From positions 19,093,001 to 19,157,000 of the forward strand of contig CM073321.1 in NCBI GenBank assembly GCA_037043015.1: a stretch of 64,000 nt of DNA, given 5' to 3'. This document shows, in pieces, positions 1 through 11,442 of the stretch. Position 1 is the first letter of the stretch. Every line of letters begins with the position of its first letter. Origin of the DNA: Bryum argenteum. Its lineage: Eukaryota > Streptophyta > Bryopsida > Bryales > Bryaceae. A program made the position numbers and the translations under genes. The notes beneath the pieces are model-generated. The model was not told the DNA's origin. It saw only the letters and a list, made by a program, of their open reading frames with translations, and did no database searches.

Positions 1-171
1 CAAAAGTGACAGCAAATCATTCAACTCGAGTCCAGTTGAATTGAAGTGTCGGTCCTTACCCGAGCAACACATGAGAGCTTGCCGCCACCAAAGATGGTTA
101 CTACCCCGTCTCCTTCCTTGCAGAAGAGATCTACTAACGATGTATATAAAATCTAAAGTAATTTATGAAGC

Positions 172-256
172 GACATCAAGTTATGAGCTCAGTGGTTGAA
201 TGAGAAGGAGTCTCTGTCTAAAGTAGGCGGTCCGAGTTCGATTCCTGTCCACTTTA
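172..256 (+). repeat. tRNA-like SINE head or tRNA relic
   Basis: The stretch contains GAGCTCAGTGGTTGA, which resembles a tRNA D-arm / A box, and about 45 bases later GAGTTCGATTCC, which matches a B box. The arms do not fold into a convincing cloverleaf and there is no clean acceptor stem, so a working tRNA gene is unlikely. A tRNA-derived SINE fragment is the best reading. No tail or target duplication was found. Confidence 0.35.
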
Positions 257-710
257 TTTGAGTAGCTATGCTATACACATGACTTGGTAGTGCTAAGTGA
301 GCTTTAGCAAGCAAGGAAATTTGTGCTACAAACCAGCTACGTACCCTTACCTATGACAAATGTGACGCACATAAACACTAATGGTGCTAACCACTACTAC
401 TTTTATAACAAATTAAATACATGTCATCATTTTAAAAAATCAATCAACAAAACTATTATGTAGAAAGAAAAAATCTACAGTAAAATATATTATAGAAATA
501 TATTTGCATAAATGCGTACAATGTCCTTATGGTTTCAAATGAAAGCTAATACAATCAAAAATTGTTGCTTGAAGCAAGCTAAGTAACATGAAAATATTCC
601 ATAATCCATCAATACTACTAACATCCCAAACCACACATCCATAAATATCATTTGGTGTAACATATCTCCCTAACTTTAAAATGCTTTTAATCTTTTAAAT
701 TTGACGACGG
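257..710. other. AT-rich noncoding spacer
   Basis: AT-rich sequence with no credible reading frame, RNA gene or regular repeat. It may hold the body of the SINE-like unit to its left, but no boundary can be seen. Confidence 0.4.
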
Positions 711-1655
711 ATGTCACGACGTCCAGAGGTACGGTTGACAACCGAGAAGGAAGGCAAAGCGTCTAGGTCTTATATACAATGCTCTTTATGTCAAGTAAAA
801 TTTTCCAAGAAGAAGAGTCGAAATCTGAGTCATTACGGGTACAAATAGATTCTTGGACATAGCGATCAGAGTTCCGCTCTTTGCCCAAAGTTGCCTACGC
901 AAAATAGGCAGCTATTTTTAAGATGTGGCGGGGAGTTCCCTCTATATAACAAAGAGTTGGACGGATTTCTTGGTGAATGTTCTCTCACTCCATCATCAGG
1001 CGTTCCATTTGCCTCAAAACATGGCATTCCGGAAACTCCTAGGAGTGACTCTTGTGTAGGGTCCTCTTTAGGTACCCCCATGAATTCAACAAATCCTATG
1101 GTTGGGGCAACCTCCTCTTCTTCCATCCTTATGAGAGGAATTAAGGATAATCGCTTGATGATTGGATCTATGAAGCAAACCAAGCAATCTTCAATTGAAG
1201 CTACTTTTGCAGAAGTGGATAAGCGGTAGTTAGATAGGCGGTAGTTAGATAAACTTTGAGCAAAAAATTACGACAAAGCAAGTATACCATTTTCTGTAGC
1301 CCGGAATGATGCGTTCAAAGCAGCTGTGATGAAGACTGTTGGATTTAGAAAATCCTATGCTCCACCATCTTACCATGACATCCGGACAAGGTTGTTGGGA
1401 GAAGTAAAGACCAAGCTACAAATTATAGTAGACTCTTAGAGAGCCTTTGGAAGTTTGGAGGAACTTTGGCCATGGATAGATGGTGTTCTGTGACTAGTTG
1501 CCCTTTCGTGAATGCGATGCTCGTGAATTAGGCTGGCGAGCTTTTTCTTGGTGCTGTGGATACTACTCAGAAAGAAAAGATAGCGGTGTATATGTCATCT
1601 CTCATGTTGAAGTACATAGACCAAGTTGGACTAGCGAGAATTGTCCAAGGAACGT
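711..1655 (+). pseudogene. Degenerate hAT transposase, N-terminal part
   Basis: This is the 5' part of a plant-type hAT transposase. Near 770-835 the translation has a BED-finger-like CSLCQVKF stretch. After a variable serine-rich linker come the DUF659 landmarks: IPFSVARNDAFKAAV near 1290, YAPPSYHDIRTRLLGEV near 1360, and DTTQKEKIAVYMSSL near 1560. Several stops and frame changes separate these blocks, and similarity ends near 1655, where purine-rich unrelated sequence begins. The DDE core and the C-terminal dimerisation domain are absent. It is an old truncated copy, independent of the hAT copy at 10-22 kb. Confidence 0.75.
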
Positions 1656-2068
1656 TACTTGGGCGTGAGCGTAGAGCGGAGAGCTTAGAGTGGAGAAATT
1701 CAGATTGGAGAGCGGTGGTGAGAACATGTTTTTGGAGAAAATCACTAAAAATATAAAAATTCTAAATGAATACCAAATATTCTAGAGAATATTCGAATAT
1801 TCCTGACTTTATTACCGTGAATTTGGAACCCAAACCCGTGGAAATAAGGGAAAAAAATCCGAAATTTGGCAAACTTCAACAACATTCAAACGACATGAAG
1901 ACACTTATGGAGTTATGGTGTAACATGAGTCAAACAATTTTGTGGACATAGATACTAATATATATATATTTTTTTAATGCAATATTGCAAATTATTGTCA
2001 CACAACGTATTAACTACACAGTCTAGGTTTAGGGTGAATAGGGAGTTTAATGTAGAAAACTATGACAT
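1656..2068. other. Noncoding spacer between hAT and MULE remnants
   Basis: A purine-rich stretch (1670-1720) is followed by AT-rich sequence. Two short open frames (1556-1756 and 1766-1951) resemble nothing recognisable apart from the hAT tail. No regulatory or RNA feature is apparent. Confidence 0.4.
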
Positions 2069-5000
2069 CTAAACTGTGGCGTGCTCATGAATGCCTCTCT
2101 CCATGATCATCTTCACCTCGTTGAAACTTAGGGTAGGCGCATGGATGAAGAGGTCTATATTTGGTTCAAACTTGCTCACCAACACAAAGACATAGTGTAG
2201 GTGCTTGCAAGGTCTATACAGTTCTCCTCTCCGCCCTAGTTTTGCAATCGTGCTTGTAAACACCGGACAAGTGCAATCTGGTAATGCACCTATTGATAGC
2301 TGATAAATTGCTTGCAAATCTGACTCCATTGAAATAATGCATCCAATTCCTGGCGACGGGACCATAGTGACCTTTAGTATCTTCGTCTGCATCGCACGGG
2401 CGGAATCAATATTCCGTGTGTGCTTGGGAGTTACGTTGGAGATGCGCCGGAGGTTCTTTAACTTCCTTAATTTTGGTGAGACATCTGCATTCTCCGGCAC
2501 TGGAATATGTGACAAGTCCCGTCGCGTAGAGGCAGTGTTGAAAGTGCGGTTGAGTAGAAGTCTCTCCTTCTGAGGGAGTCGGGAACTAGCATTCTCTAAC
2601 GCCTCCATCTCTGAACGTGTCAGATTTGTCCCTATCTTCACGAGACAGATTGTTCGGATTGGGGGTTGATCTTGAGTTCGAGAGAACGGCTCCGCCCACT
2701 TCCGACGAGTGCCCTTCACACATCTCTCAATATTGTCGGGGCAGATATAAAAATTTTCCACCTTCTTGCGGTGACCATTTGAAGAGGCATCCATATTCTG
2801 GTGTAAGTTGGTGCAGGTATGGACTTCCCGTTTTGCACAATGCGAGACCCGCATTTCTTCTTGGTCATTGCATGTTGTGCCCAACAGGACTTGGTTGAGG
2901 ACTCCTTCAATCAAGCAATATGCCATAACTTCTTGTTCACTTTTGTCTGTTGTACAGCTGTCACACGATTGATAGAGGCACCAGTGAATGTGGAAGGTCC
3001 GATTGGGTGTTCTTCGTCTTCTTCGTCCTCTTGAATAGTTGTCAGACTCTCACCACGACCCCAGGTAACCCTTCTGCCGATTCGAGGACGCGGAAAATTC
3101 ACAGTGTCAGGCCTATGGATTTCCTCCTCCGCTCCCATTGGAACATCACGCTTACGTTTCTTCGAACCAAAAATCTCGGCGCCCTCCAAGTTAGCGTCGC
3201 AAGTACAAAATATATTAGCCTCCGGGAACTCTATTACTGCCTTATTGAGAGCCGATGGATCGCCGTTTCTATGAGCCTTGCGCTGGGCAGTGCGAAGTCG
3301 GAGTTCCTCCCTAGACGGACCATGTCCACCCGCTCCACCTTTGGTGTATTGATAGTAGTCCACAACATGAAGGAAAGCACGAACGTAATTATCAACAGCT
3401 GCCATAAAGAGATCACCACCCTTATTTCCTGATGCTTGCAACCGTTTATTATGGATGGATTCCGCAAGGTTGCATGATGGCATCTCAACTATCTCTTTTG
3501 CAGATAATTTTTTTCCTGCAAGGTACATAAGTATTGATGTCAAGCTCAAGGTGTAGGAAGAGGCACTTTCGTTGACAAAACTGCCTCCTAAAAATAGATT
3601 TTTTTTTTCTTTTTTAAATAAATTTCATCACTGGAACAATTAATTTACTTCTTACCCAAATTAATTGTAAAATTAAAGTTATTAGAACTTGAAAATTACC
3701 GTAGTAAGCATGTACTTACCAGTTCTATGAATCCCGCTACTGTTTGTAGCGGTGATGTCAGTACGAAAGCCATAGGCCTAGGTGGTAGAGGCCATTCTCA
3801 GAGGTGGCGTTTAAGGATGACCACCATGCTCTAATTGCCAAATACCGGGTCTCAGCTTCATCGGACGAACGAGCATCTTTGTATTGCTTACAGAGGACCC
3901 TATGTTGATCCTGTAATTCATGGACGATGTACTTCTTGGTGTGAGTCTCCAGTGATTGCGTCCAATGAAAGTAACAAGTACGTTCTTGGTCTTCCATGAG
4001 AATTGAAGGATCTCCAGAGCCGTAAACGATGGGCACTGCGTTCCAGCTGGCTTGAGCACTGTTAGCCATAAATCCTTGGAACTTAGGCTCGGGTACTTCG
4101 TGCCTAGCCATGACGTGGTTGAGATTCCTCCAGAAGACGAGTTGAGCTTGAGTATCTTCAGATTGAAAATCAAAACATGCCATGGTTAGAATGCGCTGGT
4201 AATTGGGGTCGTACACATGGTACGCCATGGTGGTCCATGGCTTGACCCGTTTGACATGGTCAAACATCATCCGCGCATTGGAGAAGTCGCCTCCAGGCTG
4301 CATCCGACGGACGAGGTCGACACCACTACCGGGTCCAACTTCTGACATCTTAAAAATGAAGACTTTGTCGTAATCGTCTCCTTGGCCCGGGAACATGTTG
4401 CATTGCACATATGCCTAGTTGCTGAGTCCTCTGAGCTTCGTAATGCCATCAAGGATGCTAAATCTGCGCATGTATTTGAAAGAGTAGATACGATTCCACA
4501 AGCTTGGAGAGTTCAAGAGTTTACATCAATCAACGACTCGCTCAAGTTCTTCAAGAGTTAGGTGGACGGATTTAGGGTCATCTCCGTCACGTAGAAGAAT
4601 GTTACCTACTACGTCCTTGCTAGTCTCCAAGACAATTTTGGAAATTGTTGCTTGGGGGTTGCGGTCAACACGCTGTTCGATTAACTCATCTATCATTTGA
4701 CGTGGGCATCTATAGTCTCCGACTTTGACAGTGTGCTCGTGGGTACCGATATACAGACAAGCACGCTCTTGAATATCATCTCCAAAGACGTAGAAGATTT
4801 TGGCAGGACATAGAGCAACACAGACTGGAGGTTCTTTGCAAATCTTACAGACTAGGGTGGACGATGAGGGGGGCGGTTCGCTTACTGAGAAAGGTAATTT
4901 GGTAATACCTTCAAACTCCACCTCATTGACTCCCGTCGCACGATCTGGGCGTTCAAGGAAAGGACAATTGTCATTGTGGCATTGGAGATGACCTACGCAA

Positions 5001-5669
5001 TTTGAATACCAAAATGACAAGCCCAGGGTGTTGCTGATGTTAGTTGTCATCGTCCTAGTCCAGACATGTTCGTCATACCGTTTTTCCATCCCTTCCATTG
5101 ACCTTGCATTCTTGAGTGCAGCCGAAGGAAGTGTCGGAGGGAGGACATATAGGGCATCTCTATTGAAAGATGGAGGCAAAAAAGATACTGTGTGAGTAGG
5201 GATGGAATTGAAGTCTAGTTTCTTGAGTATATTCTTGCTACCAGACATGCTACCAAGTTTGCGTAGATATGGGAGAATGTTTTTGTGTTTTACTGTTTGA
5301 GAAGATGGTAAGGGAGACGCTAAGGAAGAGGGCGTTGATAGAGAAGAGTTCTGAGAATTAGAGTAGATGGAAGAAAGCTTCGCAGAAGAACGACAAGGTG
5401 GAACAGATGGCTTTTGTTTGTCATCGGATGAATCTCATATATTGATACTGACACGCTTGCCTAGTTTGATCTTGACACGAGCAAAGAGGGGACTAATAGT
5501 AGAGATTGTGGAGGAGCTACGAGGTGTCAGAAGTTAAGTGGGGGCGTTCATAACTGACTCTGTCAAACCATATAGGCGATACTTTCCTGACTTCAGCTTC
5601 CACATGGTAGCGTTATTATCTAAAACGACCAGTTCTACAACTGTGGAGTACCGGACATGATAAGTATGT
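2069..5669 (-). pseudogene. Mutator-like (MULE-type) transposase, main part
   Basis: Reading leftwards, the frame at 4526-5248 has a GCM/FLYWCH-like cysteine cluster (CVGHLQCHNDNCPF) and a second CKIC cluster. The frame at 3758-4408 matches the transposase core remembered from land-plant and charophyte MULE-like proteins (FQGFMANSAQASWNAV, ERTCYFHWTQSL, YLAIRAWW). A GT-AG intron fits 3719-3588, after which coding resumes at 3587. The C-terminal part has a SWIM zinc finger (CTCPVF followed by PCKHLHYVF) near 2180-2250 and ends at 2069. Frame breaks near 2920 and between 4408 and 4526 indicate a decayed gene. Coding sense extends from 5248 up to 5669, where element C1 interrupts it, and resumes beyond C1. 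The MULE assignment rests on the SWIM finger and core motifs. Terminal inverted repeats were not found. Confidence 0.7.
3588..3719 (-). other. Predicted intron in the MULE gene
   Basis: On the minus strand the donor reads CTG|GTAAGTACATG and the acceptor TTTTTAG|GAGGC after a T-rich run. The 132-bp interval is AT-rich, and protein-like sequence continues on both sides. This is seen in sequence only. Confidence 0.6.
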
Positions 5670-6035
5670 TGTCGGACCCTATTTTTTTGATTTTGGGCCA
5701 ATATGTTTTAATGCGCATTAAGAATAAGTAAAGTGTCAAGAATCCAACCTAAGTATGTGCTAAGGCCGTATACTATAAGGCAAATACATTTTTACAAATA
5801 AGTATTATAGTTAGAATATAGTTTGTGATAATAAGGACGGGTTTGCGAATCCGTACTCCGCACTCGAACGGCGAGGACGTGCTGTCAGAAGCCGGAATGG
5901 GAGTTTATACGGCGGTTGAAGGACGGAGTGGCGGGGAATTTAATAATGACGAACAATCCAAAAGGCGGCTCCGTACGGAGATGGCAATGATGGCGGAGGG
6001 ACAAGTCATGAGAGTCGGATTTGAATCCGACTCTC

Positions 6036-6044
6036 TATAAAAAG
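6036..6044 (+). promoter_or_regulatory. TATA box of the C1 gene
   Basis: TATAAAAAG lies 175 bases upstream of the ATG at 6211 and is followed by a pyrimidine-rich leader. A 26-bp near-perfect palindrome with GAGAGTCGGATT arms (6010-6035) sits directly upstream. C2 has a weaker TATA-like site at the matching place. Confidence 0.55.
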
Positions 6045-6210
6045 CGACCCGTCCGCCCTTGTCGTCACCTGCCTTCTCGCTTTCGTGCCCTCTCGTCTTC
6101 TTGCGCCCTTGCTTTCCGTCTTTTTGCTTTCCGTCCCTTAGTTTTCGATCTGGCCCCCCCCAGCCCATCTCAGCCCATCCACTCGCTACTTTCTGTCAGT
6201 TTTCTTCCCG

Positions 6211-8013
6211 ATGGCACGATCAGCTTCCGCTTCCACTTCCACTCGAGCGCAGGAGGAGCTCAAGATATCGATCAAGCTAGTACTCCCGTGCATTCCGGCC
6301 GAGGGTGCGGTTCTGATATGGGTACCCCCTCCTAAATAGTGTACTTTTTTTGAAACTACTTTTTTGATAAACAAACAATATTGGGAAATTATTTTAACCA
6401 GATGGTATTATAGGTGACATGGCTATAGTTGTATACATGTAGTTAAAAAAGGAAATTCTAGCACATATTTGATGAATTAAACATAGGTCATACATAATGA
6501 GACGCGTCTTAGTGGTACCCATATGAGAACCGTACCCCCGACGAGGAAGAGAAGAAGTTTTTGGCCGAGGACCTCGACAAGATGGGACTCTCCGGCCTGC
6601 TGGACACACCTTGGGGACTTCGCGACGCGGAGATGGTGCGCGAGATCAAGGTCGGCGCGCCAAACTAGTTCGAGAGGACGGTCAGAGGGAAGCCGGCTTC
6701 CTGGACGGCCGATCACTGGAGAGCTGTTTTCGGCCTGGTGGTAAATAGCGGAGTAGGGTTGTGCAGCCGGAAACACAAGTGGGCTAAGAAGGCTTTCCAC
6801 GGGAACCCGCACAAGAATAACGGCTACGCGGTGGAGGACTGTAAGGAGCCAAGGGAACGCGCGCTGATCAAGTTTCTAGCGCCGATCATCTACGCGGACA
6901 AGCCGCATCGGATCACCGTCCGGCTCGCCAACACCCTCCGGCTCGCCAACACCGTTCTGGGGTCCGTACGAGGAGAGCGGGAAGTCGACTGGGGCATCAT
7001 CATCCGAGGGTCGTGGATGAGGGAGAAGTTACGGTCGACTGGGTGAACCCCATGAATCCGAACGATTCCAGACTTCCTCCACCCCTCAGTCCGTCCGCCA
7101 ACCATCCGGATCCGATGAGGCGAGCATGGCACCACTTTACAGAAGCCCGGTGTCAGTACTTCTTTTACCAAGATCTAATTGCGCAGCTGTGCAAAGAGTT
7201 TGGAGTGCAGACATTGTTGGAGGTAAAGCAGAAGTGGGACTCCAAGCCGACCGAGGAGCAGTTCCGGCAGATGGAGAAGCAAGTAACGAAGCTCGCATTG
7301 GACAACAGGCGTCTTCGGGAGACGGTAAGAAGAAGGGAGGAAGAACTCCTAATCTGCCGGCAGGCCGTGATGACGGCTAACGAGCAGGTCGTAAAGCTCG
7401 TCGAGATCTGCGAGACTCCGGCCGAGGTACTTCAAAAGGCAAACCTATACGAAGCCGGAATCTTGCAGTCGGAAGTTTTCAAGGCGGAGACTTTCCGAAA
7501 GTTCCTCTTGGCAGCGAAGACGTACGCCACCAAGATCGAGAAGAGCAATGCCGAACTCAAGGTATTGCTAGACTCCGTCCGGGAGCGGATGAAGGAGATA
7601 GTAACTCCGGCCTTCACGTCTACCGTTGCGAAGACTCCAAGGCCGGATCCAGTTAAGGTTGAGAGGACGGATGCTGGACTCTCCAGTCTGACCGACACGA
7701 AGGGCAAGTCCAAAGTAAAGACGGAGGAAGGCGCATCCGTCCCAGCGGATCTCCGGCCAAGAACACCCGTAACACGAGGAGGAAGCTCACGTCCGAGGAA
7801 TACGAGAAGTCTCCTGGACCCCAAAAGCTTGACGACATCGGCCTCGAGCATTCAGAAGAAGAAGAATTGAAGAGCGGGGACGACACGGGCGAGGACTCAA
7901 GCGAGGACGAGTACATGATAACGGATACGGGCAAGAGGGTCAAGGCAGGACGGATCGCAGCCTCGCCACTGAAGCGGCCGAAGCACGGAGTTAGTTCGCG
8001 GAAAAAGAGGTAG
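6211..8013 (+). pseudogene. C1 gene, ORF3-like protein (broken copy)
   Basis: This is the same gene as the intact-looking 645-residue frame in C2. It begins MARSASASTSTRAQEELK, includes the conserved REREVDWG-type block, and ends with a long helical, probably coiled-coil, region (about 7190-7600) and a basic tail. The coding part is shorter than in C2 and is interrupted by a MITE, so this copy should be read as a fossil. The function is unknown. The conserved block resembles the third ORF of gypsy elements A and B. Confidence 0.6.
6303..6537. mobile_element. 235-bp MITE inside C1
   Basis: An AT-rich insertion absent from C2. It starts GGGTGCGGTTCTGATATG and ends with the near-complement (CATATGAGAACCGTACCC), giving terminal inverted repeats of about 24 bp with two mismatches. 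A candidate 4-bp target duplication CCGA flanks it (6299-6302 and 6538-6541). It has no coding capacity. GGG/CCC ends recall PIF/Harbinger MITEs, but the 4-bp duplication does not fit, so the superfamily is left open. Confidence 0.75.
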
Positions 8014-9014
8014 GACGTGCGTAGAGGTCGGCAGCTAGGGGACGGCCAGGGTTAGGAAGCCGGATTGGAATCCGGCCTAGGACAGTAGAGTATCTTTTTT
8101 TAGGGATGCGTGCCACTTTTTGAGGAGTAGGCCTTGTAGGCCGGCGCCACAATCCAGTTAGGTTTCTAAGTCATTGACTTAGAAGTACTTATAGGTGGAA
8201 GTTTTGCCACCTAAAACATTCCTTGCTTAAGTATTAATAAAACCTTCTTATTCGCATATTCGATGTGATCATTTCTCTGTCTCCTTTTTGGTTGAGTGCT
8301 TAGAAAGTCGTATCTACTGTGTCTGGGTTGCGAGTTGGGAGTTAGGAATCCGGATTCTTTCTTAGATCGTTTCTGTGGAGTTGAGGTCGGGTTGGGCGTA
8401 TTCTTGAGTGCCTTGTGACTTGAAATGGTCTAGGTGTCTGAGAGAGGGAAACTGCTGTTGTAAACACTTTACGGTCTGGGAGGGTCTGGGAGTAGAGTGT
8501 AAGGCTGGATTCCAATCTGACCTCCAGCTGCCACGACTTGGGTTCCTCTGTAGTCTCAGAGGACGGATCAAGCACAGTACGTGACCAGAATACGTGTAGA
8601 CTTCTTCTAGCCGGATTCGGAGCTCCTGGGGTCTGTACTTGTAGTAAGTGTGATAGGGTAACCAGGACGGCCTGCGTGACCTGTTTATTCGGACGGCTAG
8701 GACGGGTTAGTTGTGAGGACGTAATGTGTGCCTAAGTGGGTGTTTGTGAGGGAAGAGTCTAAGTGTGAAAGTTTCTGCCACGGTAAACATAAGGGAAAGA
8801 GTTTTTGTGCATCGCCTCTTGCAAAGGGAGACCCTTGCCATGCAAGGCTAAAACATAAGTTGGGACTAGAAATGTTTGGGGGTTTAGTTGTCTTAGCACT
8901 ACTTCATCTTGGTCACTTCACAGAATCGGTGGAACGATACACGAGTCACCTAAACACGGGTTTTACACCAATAAATGTGTAAGGGAAGATAAAGTGAATA
9001 CATGGCATCCGACA

Positions 9015-9357
9015 TATGTGGATCAAGAACGTCGGTTTTTAACCACAATGTGGAGACATTATAGCCAAAGCGGATTGCAAGCCACGACGTAGTGACTTTA
9101 GCCACACCATAAGGGCCAGGAGTAAGGCATTCAGGGACATCAGAGCCAACTGACAAAATCTCGATCAAATCCGGACAAAGAGGCTCATAGGAGGAAGCTG
9201 TGACTTCAACCACACCATTAGGGCCAATTGGAAGGCAGACATGGACATCAGAGGCAACGGACTTAATCTCAATCAAATCCGGACAAGAAGGCTCAGAGCA
9301 GCGTTGTCTTATTAAACACACTTTTCGGAATGTTTGTCTGATTTGTCGTATTGGACA
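9015..9357 (-). pseudogene. MULE transposase gene, 5' part beyond C1
   Basis: This is the upstream continuation of the minus-strand MULE frame. Coding sense on the two sides of C1 is in the same frame once one copy of the TATGT duplication is discounted. The translation contains a tandem duplication of about 34 residues, each unit starting CPDLIEI and containing a GPNG- or GPYG-type turn, followed by a stretch leading to VLDPH at the C1 junction. No convincing ATG is seen; the open frame starts after a stop at 9364, so the true start may lie in another exon. A family F array begins about 150 bases upstream. Confidence 0.6.
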
Positions 9358-9504
9358 TGTCTGTTAGACGTCCGATTGATGAAAATGTCGACCGTACCAA
9401 AAATTACATAGTAAAAAACTTGCTGAGATTGACATTGAGGTAAAAAGCTATTTTCCTACGTGGCGTAGGGTTGATAATGACGTGGAAAATCAAAATACAC
9501 GTCA

Positions 9505-9800
9505 CAGTGGGCGACCGCGGGTGGGCGACCTCGCTAGGCGACCGACGGTCGCACAGGGTCGAACGTCGGTCGCTTGCTGCGATCGCCCTGGCTGCCGCGT
9601 GTAGGCGATCGGCAGTCCAGTAGGGAGACCGGCGGTCGCCCTAGCAACCGCTACTAGGCGACTGCCGGTCCAGTAGCGAGCGACCAACGATTGCCCAGGG
9701 CGAATGTCGGTCCCTTATAGCGTGGCAGTCGCCACGGAGGTAGCGCCCATGTGGCGATCGCTGGTCGCCTTGGGCCACTGCGTGTGTGGCGACCAGCACC
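9505..9800. repeat. Family F CpG-rich palindromic array, F1
   Basis: A dense run of variants of GCGACCGSCGGTCGC, a palindrome with 7-base arms and one central base, interleaved with GGGCGA and CAGTAG spacers. Units are irregular in length and orientation. It lies between the 5' end of the MULE gene and the 3' end of the second hAT gene. Confidence 0.75.
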
Positions 9801-10127
9801 ATGGTTGAATACGAAACAAGCAAGATATTTTTATATTGGTACAAAATGAGCTTCAATGCATGTTTATGAATACCTTTTTATCGGAAACAAGATCAATGGT
9901 GCATTTCATAGTACAAATTTGTCCATGTCTATAATCATAGTATTCATATATATGATGTAACTACTACATATACCAAACTATATATATTATACTCCGAAAC
10001 ATACTAGGGTACCAAATATTGTAAGCTAATAGTTGCCCTACTTGCAGTACATTGTAGTATTGTACTGAGTACTAACAAGGAACTTCGTGCTTCCAATCCA
10101 AAATAACAAAATTCTAATAACCCGTCT
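9801..10127. other. AT-rich spacer
   Basis: Probably the 3' flank of the hAT gene to its right. No gene or repeat is recognised. Confidence 0.35.
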
Positions 10128-11442
10128 TTAGGTATCCTTCAATGTATACGTATCATCGCTTGATACTTCATCTGCGTTTGGATCGGTTTCACCTAGAGAG
10201 TCATCAGTGCTTTGGTCGCCATCCTCGTCTTCATCCTCTGTCTTATTGCGTACTTCATACTCAACCTCACTCGCCGAATTGCGCAATTCCGTGTCTATAG
10301 TTGTTTTCTTTTTCACTGTAACGAGGCGCTTTAAGGGCCGTGAAGCATTAGTGATCATGTTTGCGTTCAGTGGTAGATGGCGCATTATACGTGTATTTGG
10401 ATTATTGGATGAAGCAATCCCCGCATGAATAGTCATGTTTCCTTCGTTGTCGTTCCAATTCTCTAGGTCTTCGTGTTCGCTACCGTCATTGAGATAATTG
10501 TCGTCATCCGCCTCCGGATTATCCATGAATACACCATCATCCCATTCATTGTCCGGTATATACTCTTCTTCGTCAACGTCCTCTTCTTCTAAATAATTTT
10601 CGTACCACGTTCTCGGCGATTTTGAACGTTTTTGGCGCTCGAGTTTGGCGTCTGGATAGATGTACACAAGGTCCTTTGCTTTGGAAGTTGACAACCGATT
10701 CCTCACTTTGCTGTGCACAAAAGAGTACATGCTCCAATTCCTCTCACATGATGAAGCTGAACATGTCAATGCCAAAATCCTCTTCGCAATTTTTGGCAAG
10801 GCATTCCCCCAGACTTGATGCCACCATTGATGTGGTAACAAGTCACACTGAGCTGGATCAGGGGCCTCTGAATTGGTGTTAAATGGACCCGTCCTCTCCT
10901 CATATTGTATGAGTTCCCACACCACTTCCTCATAGACTACTCCCATTGGGGCGCTAAGCTTCCTTATGACCCGGTTCAAAGCTCTGTTTGCTTCTCCATT
11001 GTTTTGAATTGCTCCCATATTTGTCAAATAAGGGTTCAACAAAGCTGCTGCATAGTGGAGGTCTATGAGCATCATTTCCCATCGTTTTTGAAATGCATCC
11101 TCGTATTTTGTAGGTTCGAATGGAGGTTCACGCAAAGAGAACACGTGTTTTTTAAGGTCCGACATGATCACATATGCCCTAGGCATGGCTGGTACTTCCC
11201 CATCAAACTCCTGAAGAGCTATGAGTACTGGTTCAACTACTTTCACACACTTCGTACAATTCTCCTAGAACTCATCGCTCCTAATGCTATTCCGCACATT
11301 CCTTGCCTTTGTCTGTAGTTGGTGACTGTTTTGCCTGTTGAACAATGTTTGGACAAACACATGCCACTCCGCATCGATCACCATGTTATTCAGAGGTTGT
11401 TGTAGCTTTAACAACTGCTCTATCATCAGAGAGACGGCAAAA
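10128..11442 (-). pseudogene. hAT transposase, C-terminal part
   Basis: The largest open frame (10128-11246) encodes the end of a hAT transposase. It has the dimerisation region with QWWHQVWGNALPKIAKRIL and CSASSCERNWSMY followed by HSKVRNRLSTSKAKDLVYIY, which are hallmarks of the family. A long acidic tail follows. Coding sense continues upstream to about 11442 (WHVFVQTLFNRQ), interrupted by one in-frame stop near 11262. The upstream neighbour is gypsy element A. The N-terminal half lies on the other side of A, but about 100-150 residues of the middle of the protein are missing from both sides, judged from family layout. Confidence 0.8.

Larger units (their letters stand above)
5670..9014 (+). 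mobile_element. Element C, copy 1 (C1), TG...CA element with one ORF
   Basis: The unit starts TGTCGGACC, ends ATCCGACA and is flanked on both sides by the 5-bp target duplication TATGT (5665-5669 and 9015-9019). Its ends match copy C2 at 53160-56607, which has a different duplication. No long terminal repeats were found inside. TG...CA ends plus a 5-bp duplication suggest a long solo LTR or a non-autonomous LTR-retroelement derivative. A DNA transposon with 7-bp inverted ends cannot be excluded. It carries one gene, appears broken relative to C2, and contains a MITE. It is inserted in the MULE gene. Confidence 0.8.

Noticed and set aside
172-256. Functional tRNA gene
   Set aside because: A and B box words are present, but acceptor and T stems do not pair well; a SINE head or relic is more likely.
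2069-5248. Host transcription factor of GCM or FLYWCH type
   Set aside because: The zinc cluster is followed by MULE-like core motifs and a SWIM finger, the layout of a transposase.
6021-6335. Small plus-strand frames in the C1 leader
   Set aside because: They overlap the pyrimidine-rich 5' leader and have no counterpart in C2; they are composition artefacts.
5670-9014. Element C as hAT or Mutator non-autonomous element
   Set aside because: Target duplications are 5 bp in both copies, not 8 or 9, and the ends are TG...CA.
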